Notes: generated by a model not told the origin, from the letters alone. Numbered from the stretch's first letter, positions 27,048 to 36,216 are shown. The stretch is 64,000 nucleotides of DNA from Torulaspora globosa (GCF_014133895.1 NC_050727.1:682001-746000), one strand, 5' to 3'. Translations and numbers: made by a program.

Positions 27048-28196
27048 TCACCTTCGTTTAGCAACCTTGCCCTTAGCCTTGCCCTTACCAGTAGCTTTGG
27101 CTTGCTTGGCTTTAGCGGCAGCGGCAGCTAATTGTTCCTTGGTCCTCGGAACCACTTGGAAAAAGCCGTCGAGCCTTACCTGAACGCCGGCTTTCAATCC
27201 CTTGCGCAACCTTGCGATTCCCGATCTTACCCTTTCCTCGCTGAACTTCTTCTGGTGGCACAGAAACTCGATCAACTCGTCCTCCTTTGGCGGAGCCCAT
27301 TTCAAGTTGATCTCGTTCCCGTCAATCACGTCCGGGCTCAAAAACAGCTGCCTGGCCTCCCTGTATGGCCAGTCCTCCGGCACTTTCCACTTGTTATTGG
27401 CCTCTCCGGACTCGATGTATTCGACGATCTTCTCCAGCGACCCGTGTTCCTTGATCAGCTTCAGCGCTGTGACGGGGCCTATGCCGCGGATGCTCTCACA
27501 GTAATCGCATCCCAGCATGATACCCAGGTCGATGAACTGCTCGATGGTCAAATCCAGACCCTTGAGCACCGTCTCGGTGTCTATCTCGTGGATGGGCTCC
27601 TTCTTCGCCTCGGAAAACGTCAAATGTCTCAGCAGATACGGCGTCCTGTAGCACAGCGTGTCCATGTCCTCGCTAGCCGCCGCGTACACCTTGCCCTTCT
27701 TCGCCAGCTCCGCACACTGCGCCTCGGCCTCCGCGGGCGCCGTGATATACGGGATCCCCATAAGCTCCAACAGCTGCTTCGCCTCAGCATTATGCTCCGG
27801 CGACACCTTCACCAGCCTCCGCTCCTGCTTCATCTTCTCCACCTGCTCGATCGCCTCCGCCAGCTTCTTCTCCGTTTCCTCCCTCCTAGAGAGCCTCTTC
27901 CCCAGCTCGTGCGCCTTCAGCACAGGCGGTTTCCCGTCAAACACATAGCACGGCTTGATCCCATTGTCGATCATCCGCAGCGTCCTGTAAAAGATGCCCA
28001 TCAGGTGAGACGTCGTCTCACCGCTCTCTGTCGACAACTGAGCTCCGTCCTGCTGCCTCACGGCAATCAGAAACTGATAAAGCGACATCGATGCATCGAT
28101 AGCAACCTTCCGACCAAAGAAACTCTTGATGTCGCTCTTGCGAACCGCACTCGGCACATGTTCCGATATAATGGCGTTCAGTCCCTTGATACCCAT
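27048..28196 (-). CDS. RAD27: Flap endonuclease Rad27 (FEN1)
   Basis: 382 residues, the same as S. cerevisiae Rad27. A 5' flap endonuclease and 5'-3' exonuclease that matures Okazaki fragments and acts in long-patch base excision repair. The N-domain begins [10 protein letters not shown] with acidic residues in [12 protein letters not shown] and YVFDGKPP; the I-domain has [22 protein letters not shown] and LGCDYC. A PCNA-binding box QVRLDGFF is at 339-346 and the tail is Lys/Ala-rich. Two ATGs are adjacent; I chose the second because FEN1 enzymes need Gly2 next to the substrate. Two MCB sites upstream predict S-phase expression. Confidence 0.97.
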   Translation of the reverse strand: MGIKGLNAIISEHVPSAVRKSDIKSFFGRKVAIDASMSLYQFLIAVRQQDGAQLSTESGETTSHLMGIFYRTLRMIDNGIKPCYVFDGKPPVLKAHELGKRLSRREETEKKLAEAIEQVEKMKQERRLVKVSPEHNAEAKQLLELMGIPYITAPAEAEAQCAELAKKGKVYAAASEDMDTLCYRTPYLLRHLTFSEAKKEPIHEIDTETVLKGLDLTIEQFIDLGIMLGCDYCESIRGIGPVTALKLIKEHGSLEKIVEYIESGEANNKWKVPEDWPYREARQLFLSPDVIDGNEINLKWAPPKEDELIEFLCHQKKFSEERVRSGIARLRKGLKAGVQVRLDGFFQVVPRTKEQLAAAAAKAKQAKATGKGKAKGKVAKRR

Positions 28197-28703
28197 CACT
28201 CAAACTTCCAACGCTGGCCCAGCCCTCTGCCTGCTCTGCCGTCCCTCTGCCAACCTCGTCTCTTATAAGCCTACCGCATCGCATCGCGGACGCGTAAAAC
28301 CGTTACGCGTCACCGAACCAGCACAAAAGACCAACACAACGGACAACCCAGGACCACTAGTGACCATCGACGCCATGCCAACCACCCGCTACCATCTACC
28401 AACCTCGTCGACCCATCACACCTTATTCTCATTCATAGACCACGTGACACTCCCGTTACCCTGCGCGACAACTCGACTCCAGTTACCCCGCCCTCAGCGC
28501 TCCCCAGAACCCCCTTCTTCGCCTGTCTCGTCTTGCAAGATAAAAAAAACAGGCTCTGAGAGCTTAGCAAGTGGTGAATTCTAAGAGAGCACAACACACG
28601 TTAACGGGGACAACGGTTCGTCCTACAAGAGGTCCCATCTAACGAAGATATCTTGCGAAGGAGTTGAAGGCCCAGGTAGCAGTAGGAAGGTAGGTGGTAT
28701 AAA
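28197..28703. promoter_or_regulatory. Divergent RAD27/ABF1 promoter with MCB and Cbf1-type sites
   Basis: A 507 bp bidirectional promoter. MCB elements (ACGCGT) are at 28290-28295 and 28305-28310, about 95-115 nt before RAD27; MBF uses such pairs for G1/S genes. A TTATAAG near 28263 could be the RAD27 TATA box. CACGTGAC at 28441-28448 is a Cbf1/CDEI-type site. An A8 tract near 28542 may help keep ABF1's side nucleosome-free. I found no convincing Abf1 self-site. Confidence 0.65.
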
Positions 28704-30158
28704 ATGACAAGTCTATATGAATACAAACATCCGATTATCAACAAGCAGCTGGCGTCAGGTTCGGATGATCACAGTGGCAGAAAGTTTCCTACTTTGAACG
28801 CTTGGTATAGTGTTGTGAATGACTATGAGTTCCAGGCTCGATGTCCCATCATTTTGAAAAACTCACATAGGAACAAGCATTTCACATTTGCGTGTCATTT
28901 GAAGGACTGTCCGTTCAAGGTTTTGCTGAGTTATTGCGGGAACCAGCGGGGGTTGGAAAATGAACAGCAGACCGAACACCAGCACCAGCATCACGAGCTG
29001 AACCACTCGCTGGTGTCGTTGGAACGGAAGCCGAAGCTGGAGGAGCAAGAGGGCGTGAAGGATGGAGGACAGCAGGGAGCCGCCGAGGGAGACGCGCGCA
29101 AGTACACGGAGGCGGACGCTGAAGACGATGATGTGAGCGCGGCTATTGCGGCGGCGGTTGCCGCGGTACAGGACGTGCGGCAGAAGGACGGAGGGTTTGG
29201 CGAGGAGTATGGGAACGGTGGGAGGGCGTCGGAGGGCGCAGTGAGAGGGCCGTTTGTGGTGACCAAGATCGAGCCGTACCACAACCACCCGCTGGAGTCG
29301 AACTTGACGCTGAGCAAGTTTGTGTTGACCAAGGTGCCCCGGATCCTGCAGCACGACCTGAACTTCGACCAGATCCTCGAGAGTCTGTGCAACGAGGACG
29401 ACAACACGGTGTCGAAGTTCAGGGTCTCGCAGTACGTGGAGGAGTCCGGGCTGTTGGACATCCTGAAGGAGAGGTACGGGCTGACCGACGCGGAGATCGA
29501 TAAGAAGCTGCTGTCGCACATCTCGAGGCGTGTGACGACTTATAAGGCGCGGTTCGTGCTGAAGAAAAAGAAGAACGGCGAGTACGGCAACGCTGGCGCG
29601 GCTCGCGGCCAGAATGGAGCCGGCGCTCACGGGTATCCGCGTCACGCCAGAGCTGCGGCAATGGAGCATCTAGGCCATCCCGGCGGCGGCGTTGCAGACC
29701 ACGGCGACTCCGGTCGGGTGAACGGTCGTCACTTGCAGTCGCTGCACGACGGGAACTTGAACCCCGAGTTGAACGATGCGGAGGTGCAGGCGGCCCAAGC
29801 GGCTGCACAGGCCGCGATTGGCGAAGCCGTGGCTCTCAAGAGGTCGGTTCAGCAGATGGTCGGCGATGACGATGTGGATGACGATGCCTCCAGAAAGCGT
29901 CACATGATGAAACTGAGTACGTCGATGGGTGGCAGTCTGGTCAACGACGACGGGTCACTCGTAGCGCTGGATGACACGCAGGACGATAAGCTACCGCGCG
30001 ACGTGGCAGAGCAGTTGAGATTACTGTCGTCGCATTTCAAGGAGGTTGAAGCCCACAACCTAAACAATTCTGGTTGCGAGCCGGACGAAGAGACTAAACT
30101 GGTAGTCAAGGATGACATTCCCGACGAGAACATCCAGCCCGAGTTGAGAGGACAATAG
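28704..30158 (+). CDS. ABF1: General regulatory factor Abf1 (DNA-binding, short form)
   Basis: 484 residues, much shorter than S. cerevisiae Abf1 (731). Abf1 binds RTCRYNNNNNACG sites, opens chromatin at promoters, and acts at silencers and replication origins. The N-terminal DNA-binding part is well kept: YEYKHPIINK, KFPTLNAWYSVVNDYEFQARCPIILK, NSHRNKHFTFACHLKDCPFKVLLSY. A second conserved part (VVTKIEPYHNHPLESNLTLSKFVLTKVPRIL to HISRRVTTYKARFVLKKKKNG, about 190-300) completes the bipartite DNA-binding domain. The linker is His/Gln- and Ala-rich. The acidic C-terminus (from about 385) likely holds the CS1/CS2-type activation segments; most missing length is low-complexity spacer. Coding DNA from 28,980 to 29,850 is GC-rich. 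Confidence 0.93.
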   Translation: MTSLYEYKHPIINKQLASGSDDHSGRKFPTLNAWYSVVNDYEFQARCPIILKNSHRNKHFTFACHLKDCPFKVLLSYCGNQRGLENEQQTEHQHQHHELNHSLVSLERKPKLEEQEGVKDGGQQGAAEGDARKYTEADAEDDDVSAAIAAAVAAVQDVRQKDGGFGEEYGNGGRASEGAVRGPFVVTKIEPYHNHPLESNLTLSKFVLTKVPRILQHDLNFDQILESLCNEDDNTVSKFRVSQYVEESGLLDILKERYGLTDAEIDKKLLSHISRRVTTYKARFVLKKKKNGEYGNAGAARGQNGAGAHGYPRHARAAAMEHLGHPGGGVADHGDSGRVNGRHLQSLHDGNLNPELNDAEVQAAQAAAQAAIGEAVALKRSVQQMVGDDDVDDDASRKRHMMKLSTSMGGSLVNDDGSLVALDDTQDDKLPRDVAEQLRLLSSHFKEVEAHNLNNSGCEPDEETKLVVKDDIPDENIQPELRGQ

Positions 30159-30306
30159 GTCGGGAATTGTACATTTCTCTTTTATTCATTTTGATATTTG
30201 TGTATTTTTTTATGCAGTATTTTGGCCGTTGATCGAGGTTGATGTTAGATGAAATTTACAGATTGCACCAAGTGAAGTGCAACGCGATACCGTCGATTGA
30301 TCATCG

Positions 30307-32094
30307 ATGCTCAGACTATCCAGAGGGCGGCTGTGCGGGCTGAATCAGCTACTTCCCTGCTATCTGAGTGGCAGCCGTCAGCTTAGGTACTACTCAACCA
30401 AAGATGAGAAAGCAAGCGATTCGACTGAGGATGATGGTATATCGTCCCCTCAACCGTCAAAGGCTGCTCAGCCCTGGTACGTGACTATGATAGACAGGAA
30501 TGAGACAGTCCGGGATTCTGTTTTCCAAGCGCAGAAGGTCGAATTTCCAAATGGCAGCCCAGAATCGCTACGTAAGATAACAAACCGTTTGAAAGACCAT
30601 TTGGGCGTAACCGATATTCTGGTATTTGATCTACGTGATGCAGACAGGGGCAATTATACAACGGCGGTGGCTAAAGTTAGCGATTTTATGGTCATCGGTA
30701 CGGCCAAATCGGCCAAGCATTGTCAGAGATGCTTTATGGAGTTGAATGGGTTCATCAAGCGAGAGTACGGTTCAGTAGCATATGTTGAGGGGGATGTAAA
30801 TGGCCGTGATGAGAAGCGACGCCACAAGAGGCTTGCTAGGAAGACAAATCTGAGTAAAAACTGGGGTTCAAATTCATCTGCACTCTCAGGTGGATTCCAA
30901 AGCAACTCAGAGGCATGGTTTATGATTGACTGTCATGTAGACAACATCTTTCTGAACATCCTAACGGAACAGAGGCGGGAGGAGCTGAGTTTGGAAGAGC
31001 TTTACGCTCCCGAGAATGAAAGATACAAATATAAGCGCTCAGAGGAGAAGGTACCACAGGAAGAAACGCTGGAACTGCAAGACGACAATAACATTTTGGC
31101 AGGACTCAAAAGGCTGGCGTATCAAAGAAGACAATACTCTACTGTACCCGTAGCCACCGCAATTAGTGGCAAACTCAGTGGTTTTTTAGAAGCTCAAGAT
31201 TTCAATAATGCATCTTCCTTCATCGATGAACACAAGCATGAACATTCATTAACGTTGTTACAAACAATAGCAAAGTCATTCGCCACACACAAGGTTCCAG
31301 TGGTTGACACTACAAAACTCCGAGAATGGCACACTCTTTTTGACCAGTGCTGGCCATTAGTACTTGACGCCGAGACTGCCTCCCTGCATTGGTCTACGAG
31401 ACTCAGATTTCTCAAGATGCTGAACGTGGCCAACCGAAATTTCTATCCAGTCAGAATGTTCATAAACGATTATTTGCTGCTGAAAAGGTCGACGGGATTT
31501 CCCTTAGTTCGTGACGATTTGTTGCAGTTTCTACAAATGGTAACAATAAACCTGAGCTTGAACCCCAAAGCTGACTATTGGGACCTAGTAAAAGCCAATG
31601 GCGACGTCGTGCAAGCGCTCAAGCTTTTTGATGAGCTGAATGGTGACAGTCTACTGCACGATGAGCTAGTGATGACTCTGCTTCTCAGGACTATGGTTTT
31701 GAATGACGACAAGAGAACACGACTACACTCGCTGTACGAACTAGTCGACTATGTGATGCATAAACGCGCAGTCAGTCCTGCAATCATGGCCAGCGTGCTA
31801 GAAATTCTAGGCGGCATTCGAGACTGGAACAAGTTTTTCCAATTTTGGGAGCTGGGTGCCGACGACTTCCTGCCCGGAGAGGACGACCGACCATGGTACG
31901 AATTCCTGAGAATCGTGGTGAACTCTAATGACCTGAACCTGATGAATAAGCTTGTCAACGAGGGACACCTACTGTGGTTGAAAAGGAACGAAGTGGAGTT
32001 AACGCAGGACATCGAGTCTCAACTGAACAAGCTTTTCATCAAAGTAGACCCACAGGGCGTAACGTTACAAAGTTTGAAAAACTATTTATACTAA
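30307..32094 (+). CDS. ATP25: Mitochondrial Atp25 (RsfS-like domain plus OLI1 mRNA stability domain)
   Basis: 595 residues (S. cerevisiae Atp25, 612). In S. cerevisiae the precursor is cut in mitochondria: the N-terminal half helps assemble the Atp9 ring, and the C-terminal half stabilises the ATP9 (OLI1) mRNA. The basic N-terminus (MLRLSRGRLCGLNQL) is a likely targeting peptide. The RsfS/DUF143 domain at about 70-230 includes LVFDLRDADRGNYTTAVAKV, DFMVIGTAKSAKH and SEAWFMIDCHVDNIFLNIL. The C-terminal helical part has NFYPVRMFINDYLLLKRSTGF. The stop codon touches the KTI12 stop on the opposite strand with no base between. Confidence 0.92.
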   Translation: MLRLSRGRLCGLNQLLPCYLSGSRQLRYYSTKDEKASDSTEDDGISSPQPSKAAQPWYVTMIDRNETVRDSVFQAQKVEFPNGSPESLRKITNRLKDHLGVTDILVFDLRDADRGNYTTAVAKVSDFMVIGTAKSAKHCQRCFMELNGFIKREYGSVAYVEGDVNGRDEKRRHKRLARKTNLSKNWGSNSSALSGGFQSNSEAWFMIDCHVDNIFLNILTEQRREELSLEELYAPENERYKYKRSEEKVPQEETLELQDDNNILAGLKRLAYQRRQYSTVPVATAISGKLSGFLEAQDFNNASSFIDEHKHEHSLTLLQTIAKSFATHKVPVVDTTKLREWHTLFDQCWPLVLDAETASLHWSTRLRFLKMLNVANRNFYPVRMFINDYLLLKRSTGFPLVRDDLLQFLQMVTINLSLNPKADYWDLVKANGDVVQALKLFDELNGDSLLHDELVMTLLLRTMVLNDDKRTRLHSLYELVDYVMHKRAVSPAIMASVLEILGGIRDWNKFFQFWELGADDFLPGEDDRPWYEFLRIVVNSNDLNLMNKLVNEGHLLWLKRNEVELTQDIESQLNKLFIKVDPQGVTLQSLKNYLY

Positions 32095-33039
32095 TTAGTC
32101 GTTGTTCAAGTTCCTATTCAAATATTCTGCAAACAACGGCACAATTCTCGATCTCTCCATGTCTCTCAGTTTGTTCAAGTTCACAAACTGCCTCTTTAAT
32201 CTCTGCAAGAGCGGCAAGGTGACGCCCGATGAGGGCAGGTCTACGAAACAACATCGGTCATCGTTGATATCTGAAGTCTCCTCCGACACGATGATTCTTG
32301 TCGAGGACGAAGAGCCGCCAATCGATTGCTGGACCTTGACGTGATCCATGATCTTCCTCACCACGGCAGAGGTGTCCGAGTCCAACACCTGTATGAAGTT
32401 AGATTGGGACGCTGGTTTCAGGATCGTCGCACTGTTTGGTTTCTGCAACGCTTTGGAGAGCGGATCTCTGTGGTCGCCGTTCTTAGCGCTTGTGCGGAAG
32501 ATCGCGGAGCAGATCTCCTCGAAGTGGTCTTTGATCGAGTCCTGCGTCGTCAAGAGCGGGAACAAAGGCGAGTCCCACCTGGTCTTTGCATTGGGCTCCT
32601 CGTACCTCTGGATCAGCTGCTCGAGCAATTGCTCATCCCAAGCCTCGTGGTCCTCGTTCCGGTTCCAGGCGTGCAGCGCGTCCAGCGGACACATCGTGTG
32701 GATCAAACAAAAGGTCGTCGCGACATTCTTCACTTCACAATGGAGCTGGTAACGGAATCCCTTGATATAGTTCAGCGAATCGACAATCACAATCCTGCGT
32801 GCCGACAGGTCCCGCTTGACTGCAGAAATGATCTCTGATCGAAGCTTTCTCTCGTCCCTCGAACTCACATAATCGCTGTGTTGAATCCCCAGAGAGCGGT
32901 CCGAATGGTACACGATGGAATAATTTCTCCGAGCCAGCGACTCGTCGTCCTGCAACCTTTGCTCCAGCAAAGCGATCAGTTCCTTCGCCACCGTGGTCTT
33001 ACCACTAGACGGGTATCCCGAGAATAACACCAATGGCAT
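32095..33039 (-). CDS. KTI12: Elongator-associated P-loop protein Kti12
   Basis: 314 residues (S. cerevisiae Kti12, 313). A tRNA-binding ATPase that regulates the Elongator complex, needed for wobble-uridine (mcm5) modification of tRNA; its loss gives zymocin resistance. Walker A GYPSSGKTT begins near residue 8, followed by IVYHSDRSLGI, RIVIVDSLNYIKGFRYQLHCE and the C-terminal tail. The frame opens at GTG 33045; the first ATG at 33037-33039 gives MPLVLFSGYP, which matches the family. Divergent from MTG1 (124 bp), converging with ATP25 at abutting stop codons. Confidence 0.95.
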   Translation of the reverse strand: MPLVLFSGYPSSGKTTVAKELIALLEQRLQDDESLARRNYSIVYHSDRSLGIQHSDYVSSRDERKLRSEIISAVKRDLSARRIVIVDSLNYIKGFRYQLHCEVKNVATTFCLIHTMCPLDALHAWNRNEDHEAWDEQLLEQLIQRYEEPNAKTRWDSPLFPLLTTQDSIKDHFEEICSAIFRTSAKNGDHRDPLSKALQKPNSATILKPASQSNFIQVLDSDTSAVVRKIMDHVKVQQSIGGSSSSTRIIVSEETSDINDDRCCFVDLPSSGVTLPLLQRLKRQFVNLNKLRDMERSRIVPLFAEYLNRNLNND

Positions 33040-33163
33040 ATCCACCTGCGACGACCCTCTCTCTGCTAACTAGCCTACTAGCGATGCGACGTGAAATTTT
33101 TCACCGCTTTCCCATAACCAAGTCCAAGACAGGAAAAACACTCAAGAACCTACAGGACACAAC

Positions 33164-34195
33164 ATGAAGAAGTTCATACCGAGATTCGACTTCCCAGATT
33201 ACAACATACCTCGAACCGATTTCAAAGGCCATCAACTGAAAGCCCTGAAAAAGTTCGATTCCCTAAGACCGCAGCTGAACCTAATCCTAGAGCTCCGCGA
33301 TGTGCGCGCGCCGTTGTCGACCCGCAACGTGTTAATCGACCAACTCATCGATCCCCGAATACACCAGAGACTCGTGATCTACACCAAGCGAGACCTAGTC
33401 GCAGACAATACACACTACCTGCTAAAGCTATCCCACTGGCAGCAGGAGATCGACGAGGACTTCATCCTCATCGATGCCAAGCGACGGCAATCCGCACGTC
33501 ACGTGCTCGACATCATAAAATCGTACAAGAGGCAGCTCGAGGTGCGCAGCCAGGGCCTCGCGCTGCCCACGGGCTACAAGGTGCTCGTTGCGGGCATGCC
33601 CAACGTGGGCAAGTCGACGCTGATCAACACGCTGCGCGGCGCAGGGAGCAAAGTCGCCCGGACGGGTGCCGAGGCGGGCGTTACCCGCAGCACCAGCGAG
33701 ACCATCCGCATAGGCGAGCCGCACGACAACATCTACCTGATCGATACTCCCGGGATCGGGCTTCCGGGACGGCTCGTCAACGAGCGACAGCGCATGCTGT
33801 CGCTGTCGCTGTGCGGCTGCGTCAAGACCAACCTGGTCGACCCCGTCGTGCAAGCGGACTACCTGCTCTACCTGGCCAACCTGCAAGAGCCTCACAAGCA
33901 CTACCCGGGCGCTCCGACCAACGACGTGTACAAGCTGCTGCGACGCGTGCAGCCCCGGGGCGCTCCGCGCGACAATGCCACCGCGGCCGCGGTGCATTGG
34001 CTGCGGCAGTCCCACAGGGGACTGATCTACGACCGCGAGCTTCTGCTTGACACTGACTCCTTTTCGCTCCGCGGCTATCTGTCCCGGCAACCGCAACCGG
34101 AGCCGCAAGCGAAACAGCAATCACGCGTGACGGCCCACGACCGCCGTCTGCAGAATGTCCACCAGTTGTTTCCGAAACTCTCCGGCACACAATGA
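33164..34195 (+). CDS. MTG1: Mitochondrial ribosome GTPase Mtg1
   Basis: 343 residues (S. cerevisiae Mtg1, 367). A circularly permuted GTPase of the YlqF/RbgA family peripheral to the inner mitochondrial membrane, needed for mitochondrial large-subunit assembly. The G motifs run in permuted order: G4 YTKRDLV (about 84), then G1 GMPNVGKSTLIN (about 146-157), G2 region GVTRSTSE and G3 DTPGIGLPG (about 195). The N-terminus (FIPRFDFPDYNIPRTDFKGHQLKAL) matches the family; import relies on this short basic start. Coding DNA after about 33,540 is strongly GC-rich compared with its first third. Confidence 0.93.
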   Translation: MKKFIPRFDFPDYNIPRTDFKGHQLKALKKFDSLRPQLNLILELRDVRAPLSTRNVLIDQLIDPRIHQRLVIYTKRDLVADNTHYLLKLSHWQQEIDEDFILIDAKRRQSARHVLDIIKSYKRQLEVRSQGLALPTGYKVLVAGMPNVGKSTLINTLRGAGSKVARTGAEAGVTRSTSETIRIGEPHDNIYLIDTPGIGLPGRLVNERQRMLSLSLCGCVKTNLVDPVVQADYLLYLANLQEPHKHYPGAPTNDVYKLLRRVQPRGAPRDNATAAAVHWLRQSHRGLIYDRELLLDTDSFSLRGYLSRQPQPEPQAKQQSRVTAHDRRLQNVHQLFPKLSGTQ

Positions 34196-34742
34196 AAAGC
34201 CCTGCCCCACCACCCCCCGCCACTCGTTTGAAAAGGAAAAAGAAGCTTGTTTGCCCCTCGCCGGGGGGCCGAGTGGGATGAGGGGCTCGTCCGAGATGAT
34301 GCTAGCCGCGCGGGTTTTTAATTCCATTCGATCGCTCTTATCCGATACAAGAAAATTTTTTTATTGTTATAGTATTTCTCGCTAACTATGCAAATAATCT
34401 TAAACACTTTGAAGTATACCATATACATAAATGCGATAACAACTCATCTGTTTTTTCTTTGTAAAAGTTTTTTCTATAGATCCTTATTCTCGTTTACAGA
34501 GTTTCATTTATTTTGATCAAGGGTTTATTGTTTTAATTCCGAACCGATCAATCTAGCTCGCAGCCCCTCGGTTGAATTTTGCTTTCCTAGTCCTTATTTA
34601 TTTTGTGTGTTATCTGGTTCTATGTTTTAGTTGCTAGCTGGTTTGGTGTTGTATCATTCCTCTTTCTTTGTTCTTCGTTCTTATCACATTGTATTTGTCT
34701 GCATTCTTTCTTTGTTGTCTTTTATGCAAGATCTAGCACACT
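34196..34742. promoter_or_regulatory. HAP4 promoter and 5' leader with upstream AUGs
   Basis: 547 bp without a gene. An inverted repeat GCCCCTC (34253-34259) / GAGGGGC (34280-34286) holds STRE-like cores. The remaining 400 bp is very AT-rich. Near the coding start are three small upstream frames: ATG CGA TAA at 34431-34439, ATG TTT TAG at 34622-34630, and a 26-codon frame at 34724-34804 that overlaps the HAP4 start out of frame. Long leaders with upstream AUGs are known for S. cerevisiae HAP4. Confidence 0.55.
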
Positions 34743-36068
34743 ATGTCCAGCACGAAACCATTGCCCATACAACCCTATCCAGCGGCTATCGCTCCACAGC
34801 TTAGTGCTGCGCACAACGGTACCGGCGCGACAGTTGGCGCGAGGAAAAACGGCGGCGCGAGCAGCAGCGGCTTGACCATACGGACCTCTCGACATTGGGT
34901 GCTGCCACCGAGACCCAAGCCTGGCAGGAAGCCGAACCATTACGACTCGAAGCGGTCGAAGCAGGCTGCGGCGGCGCCGCCGCAGCCTGCACCTGTTGTC
35001 AAGAAGAGTGTGAGCCAGCCGGTCTGTGTGAAGAAGGAGCTCGCCAGCGTACCGATCAAGAAGAGCGCAACAGCGCCCGCGTGTCTGACGAAAAAACAGG
35101 TTCAGCCTTCGCCGGCTAAGAAACAGACCAAGACGGCGCTCAAGAAGGAGATCCAGCACATCAAGGTGGAAAATTCGAAGCTGAAGCAGGAGTTGAGCCA
35201 GCTGGTGAGCGATCTACAGGCGTTGAAACAGAGATATAATTCACCTGAGGCTGCTTCAACTAAGAAGAGGCAGTTCTTGGACGATTCGACTTCTGCTTTT
35301 TTGAAGTTTGAAGAGGACGAGCGCAACGAGGATTTGACCCAGTTGCCACCGCTGTTGGTCTCGACAGCAAAGATGAAGTTCACCTCCTCGGTGTCCTCGT
35401 GCAAGACTATCCCGACCGACGACGAGGACATGCTCACGGTGTCGTCGTCGACTCCAAACTCACTGATATCCGCGGATTTGCAGCACTCGTCTTCGTCGGT
35501 GTCGTCAGCGTCGTCGCTGAATTTGAATCCCGGGCAGGCACACGGTCTTTCCCCAACGATACATGCCAAGCCGCAGCTCAAGTTTCTCGACGACCACGAG
35601 CAAATGCAGTTCTATGACAAGTACATGCGCATGGATTTTAGCCTGGCTCCGCACCAACACATCGACGAAAACCACCTGGCGGCGCTGGACTCTATCAAGG
35701 AGGAAGAGACAGAGTTCAAGTTTGGCGGCGCTAATGACGACGATATTTTGAGCTTCCTGGAGAATAAGCACGAATTAGCTGTTCAGCAGGATTCGAAGGA
35801 TGACCAATGTTTCTTTGCTGTTAAGCAGGAGACGCGCGAAGACGACGCTGACTTCCTGCTGCAGCAACCTGTTGCAAACGATACAATTTCAACGACTATC
35901 TCGAATTCAACAACGTCGAATTTTTACATGCCACCCTCTTTGGAAGAGCTCATGGAGGAGCAGGATGGTGGTTCCAAAAATTTCCCTTTGAACTTAACAA
36001 CTAATGATTTCAACTATTATGAAGACAATCTGGACATGTTGAAAATGGAAGCCTTTGACATGATATGA
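34743..36068 (+). CDS. HAP4: Hap4-like activator subunit of the CCAAT-binding HAP complex
   Basis: 441 residues (S. cerevisiae Hap4, 554). Joins Hap2/3/5 at CCAAT boxes and supplies the activation domain for respiratory genes. The Hap4 recruitment signature is at about 45-63 (LTIRTSRHWVLPPRPKPGR). Unlike S. cerevisiae Hap4, a five-heptad leucine zipper follows: d positions L133, I140, L147, L154, L161 and a positions I137, N144, L151, L158. It is Lys-rich upstream but lacks a canonical bZIP basic region. The rest is acidic, and the conserved C-terminal block PPSLEELMEEQD lies at about 397-408. Hap4 proteins with bZIP-like parts are known from other yeasts. HAP4 faces SNZ tail to tail. Confidence 0.9.
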   Translation: MSSTKPLPIQPYPAAIAPQLSAAHNGTGATVGARKNGGASSSGLTIRTSRHWVLPPRPKPGRKPNHYDSKRSKQAAAAPPQPAPVVKKSVSQPVCVKKELASVPIKKSATAPACLTKKQVQPSPAKKQTKTALKKEIQHIKVENSKLKQELSQLVSDLQALKQRYNSPEAASTKKRQFLDDSTSAFLKFEEDERNEDLTQLPPLLVSTAKMKFTSSVSSCKTIPTDDEDMLTVSSSTPNSLISADLQHSSSSVSSASSLNLNPGQAHGLSPTIHAKPQLKFLDDHEQMQFYDKYMRMDFSLAPHQHIDENHLAALDSIKEEETEFKFGGANDDDILSFLENKHELAVQQDSKDDQCFFAVKQETREDDADFLLQQPVANDTISTTISNSTTSNFYMPPSLEELMEEQDGGSKNFPLNLTTNDFNYYEDNLDMLKMEAFDMI

Positions 36069-36188
36069 TCCATCTAATGACCAAACTAAACGCTTTAACG
36101 AACTCCCCTACGTATATCCTTGAATTAACGATTCCTGAATGATACTAACATCATTATATATTCTTTTACTGCACTATAAGATTCATTG

Positions 36189-36199
36189 ATTTATATTTT
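36189..36199 (+). other. ARS consensus-like 11-mer between HAP4 and SNZ
   Basis: ATTTATATTTT is a perfect match to the S. cerevisiae ACS WTTTAYRTTTW in a short AT-rich convergent intergenic space, a common origin setting. An 11-mer match alone is weak evidence, and the consensus differs between genera. Confidence 0.2.
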
Positions 36200-36216
36200 T
36201 CCCCGATAAGAACTAA

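Noticed and set aside
27132..28268. 378-codon frame antisense to RAD27
   Set aside because: It lies opposite a highly conserved gene, is Leu/Arg/His-rich in the way high-GC antisense frames are, and has no recognisable domain.
28863..29669. 268-codon frame antisense to ABF1
   Set aside because: Overlaps the DNA-binding coding region; low-complexity Leu/Arg/Val composition without motifs.
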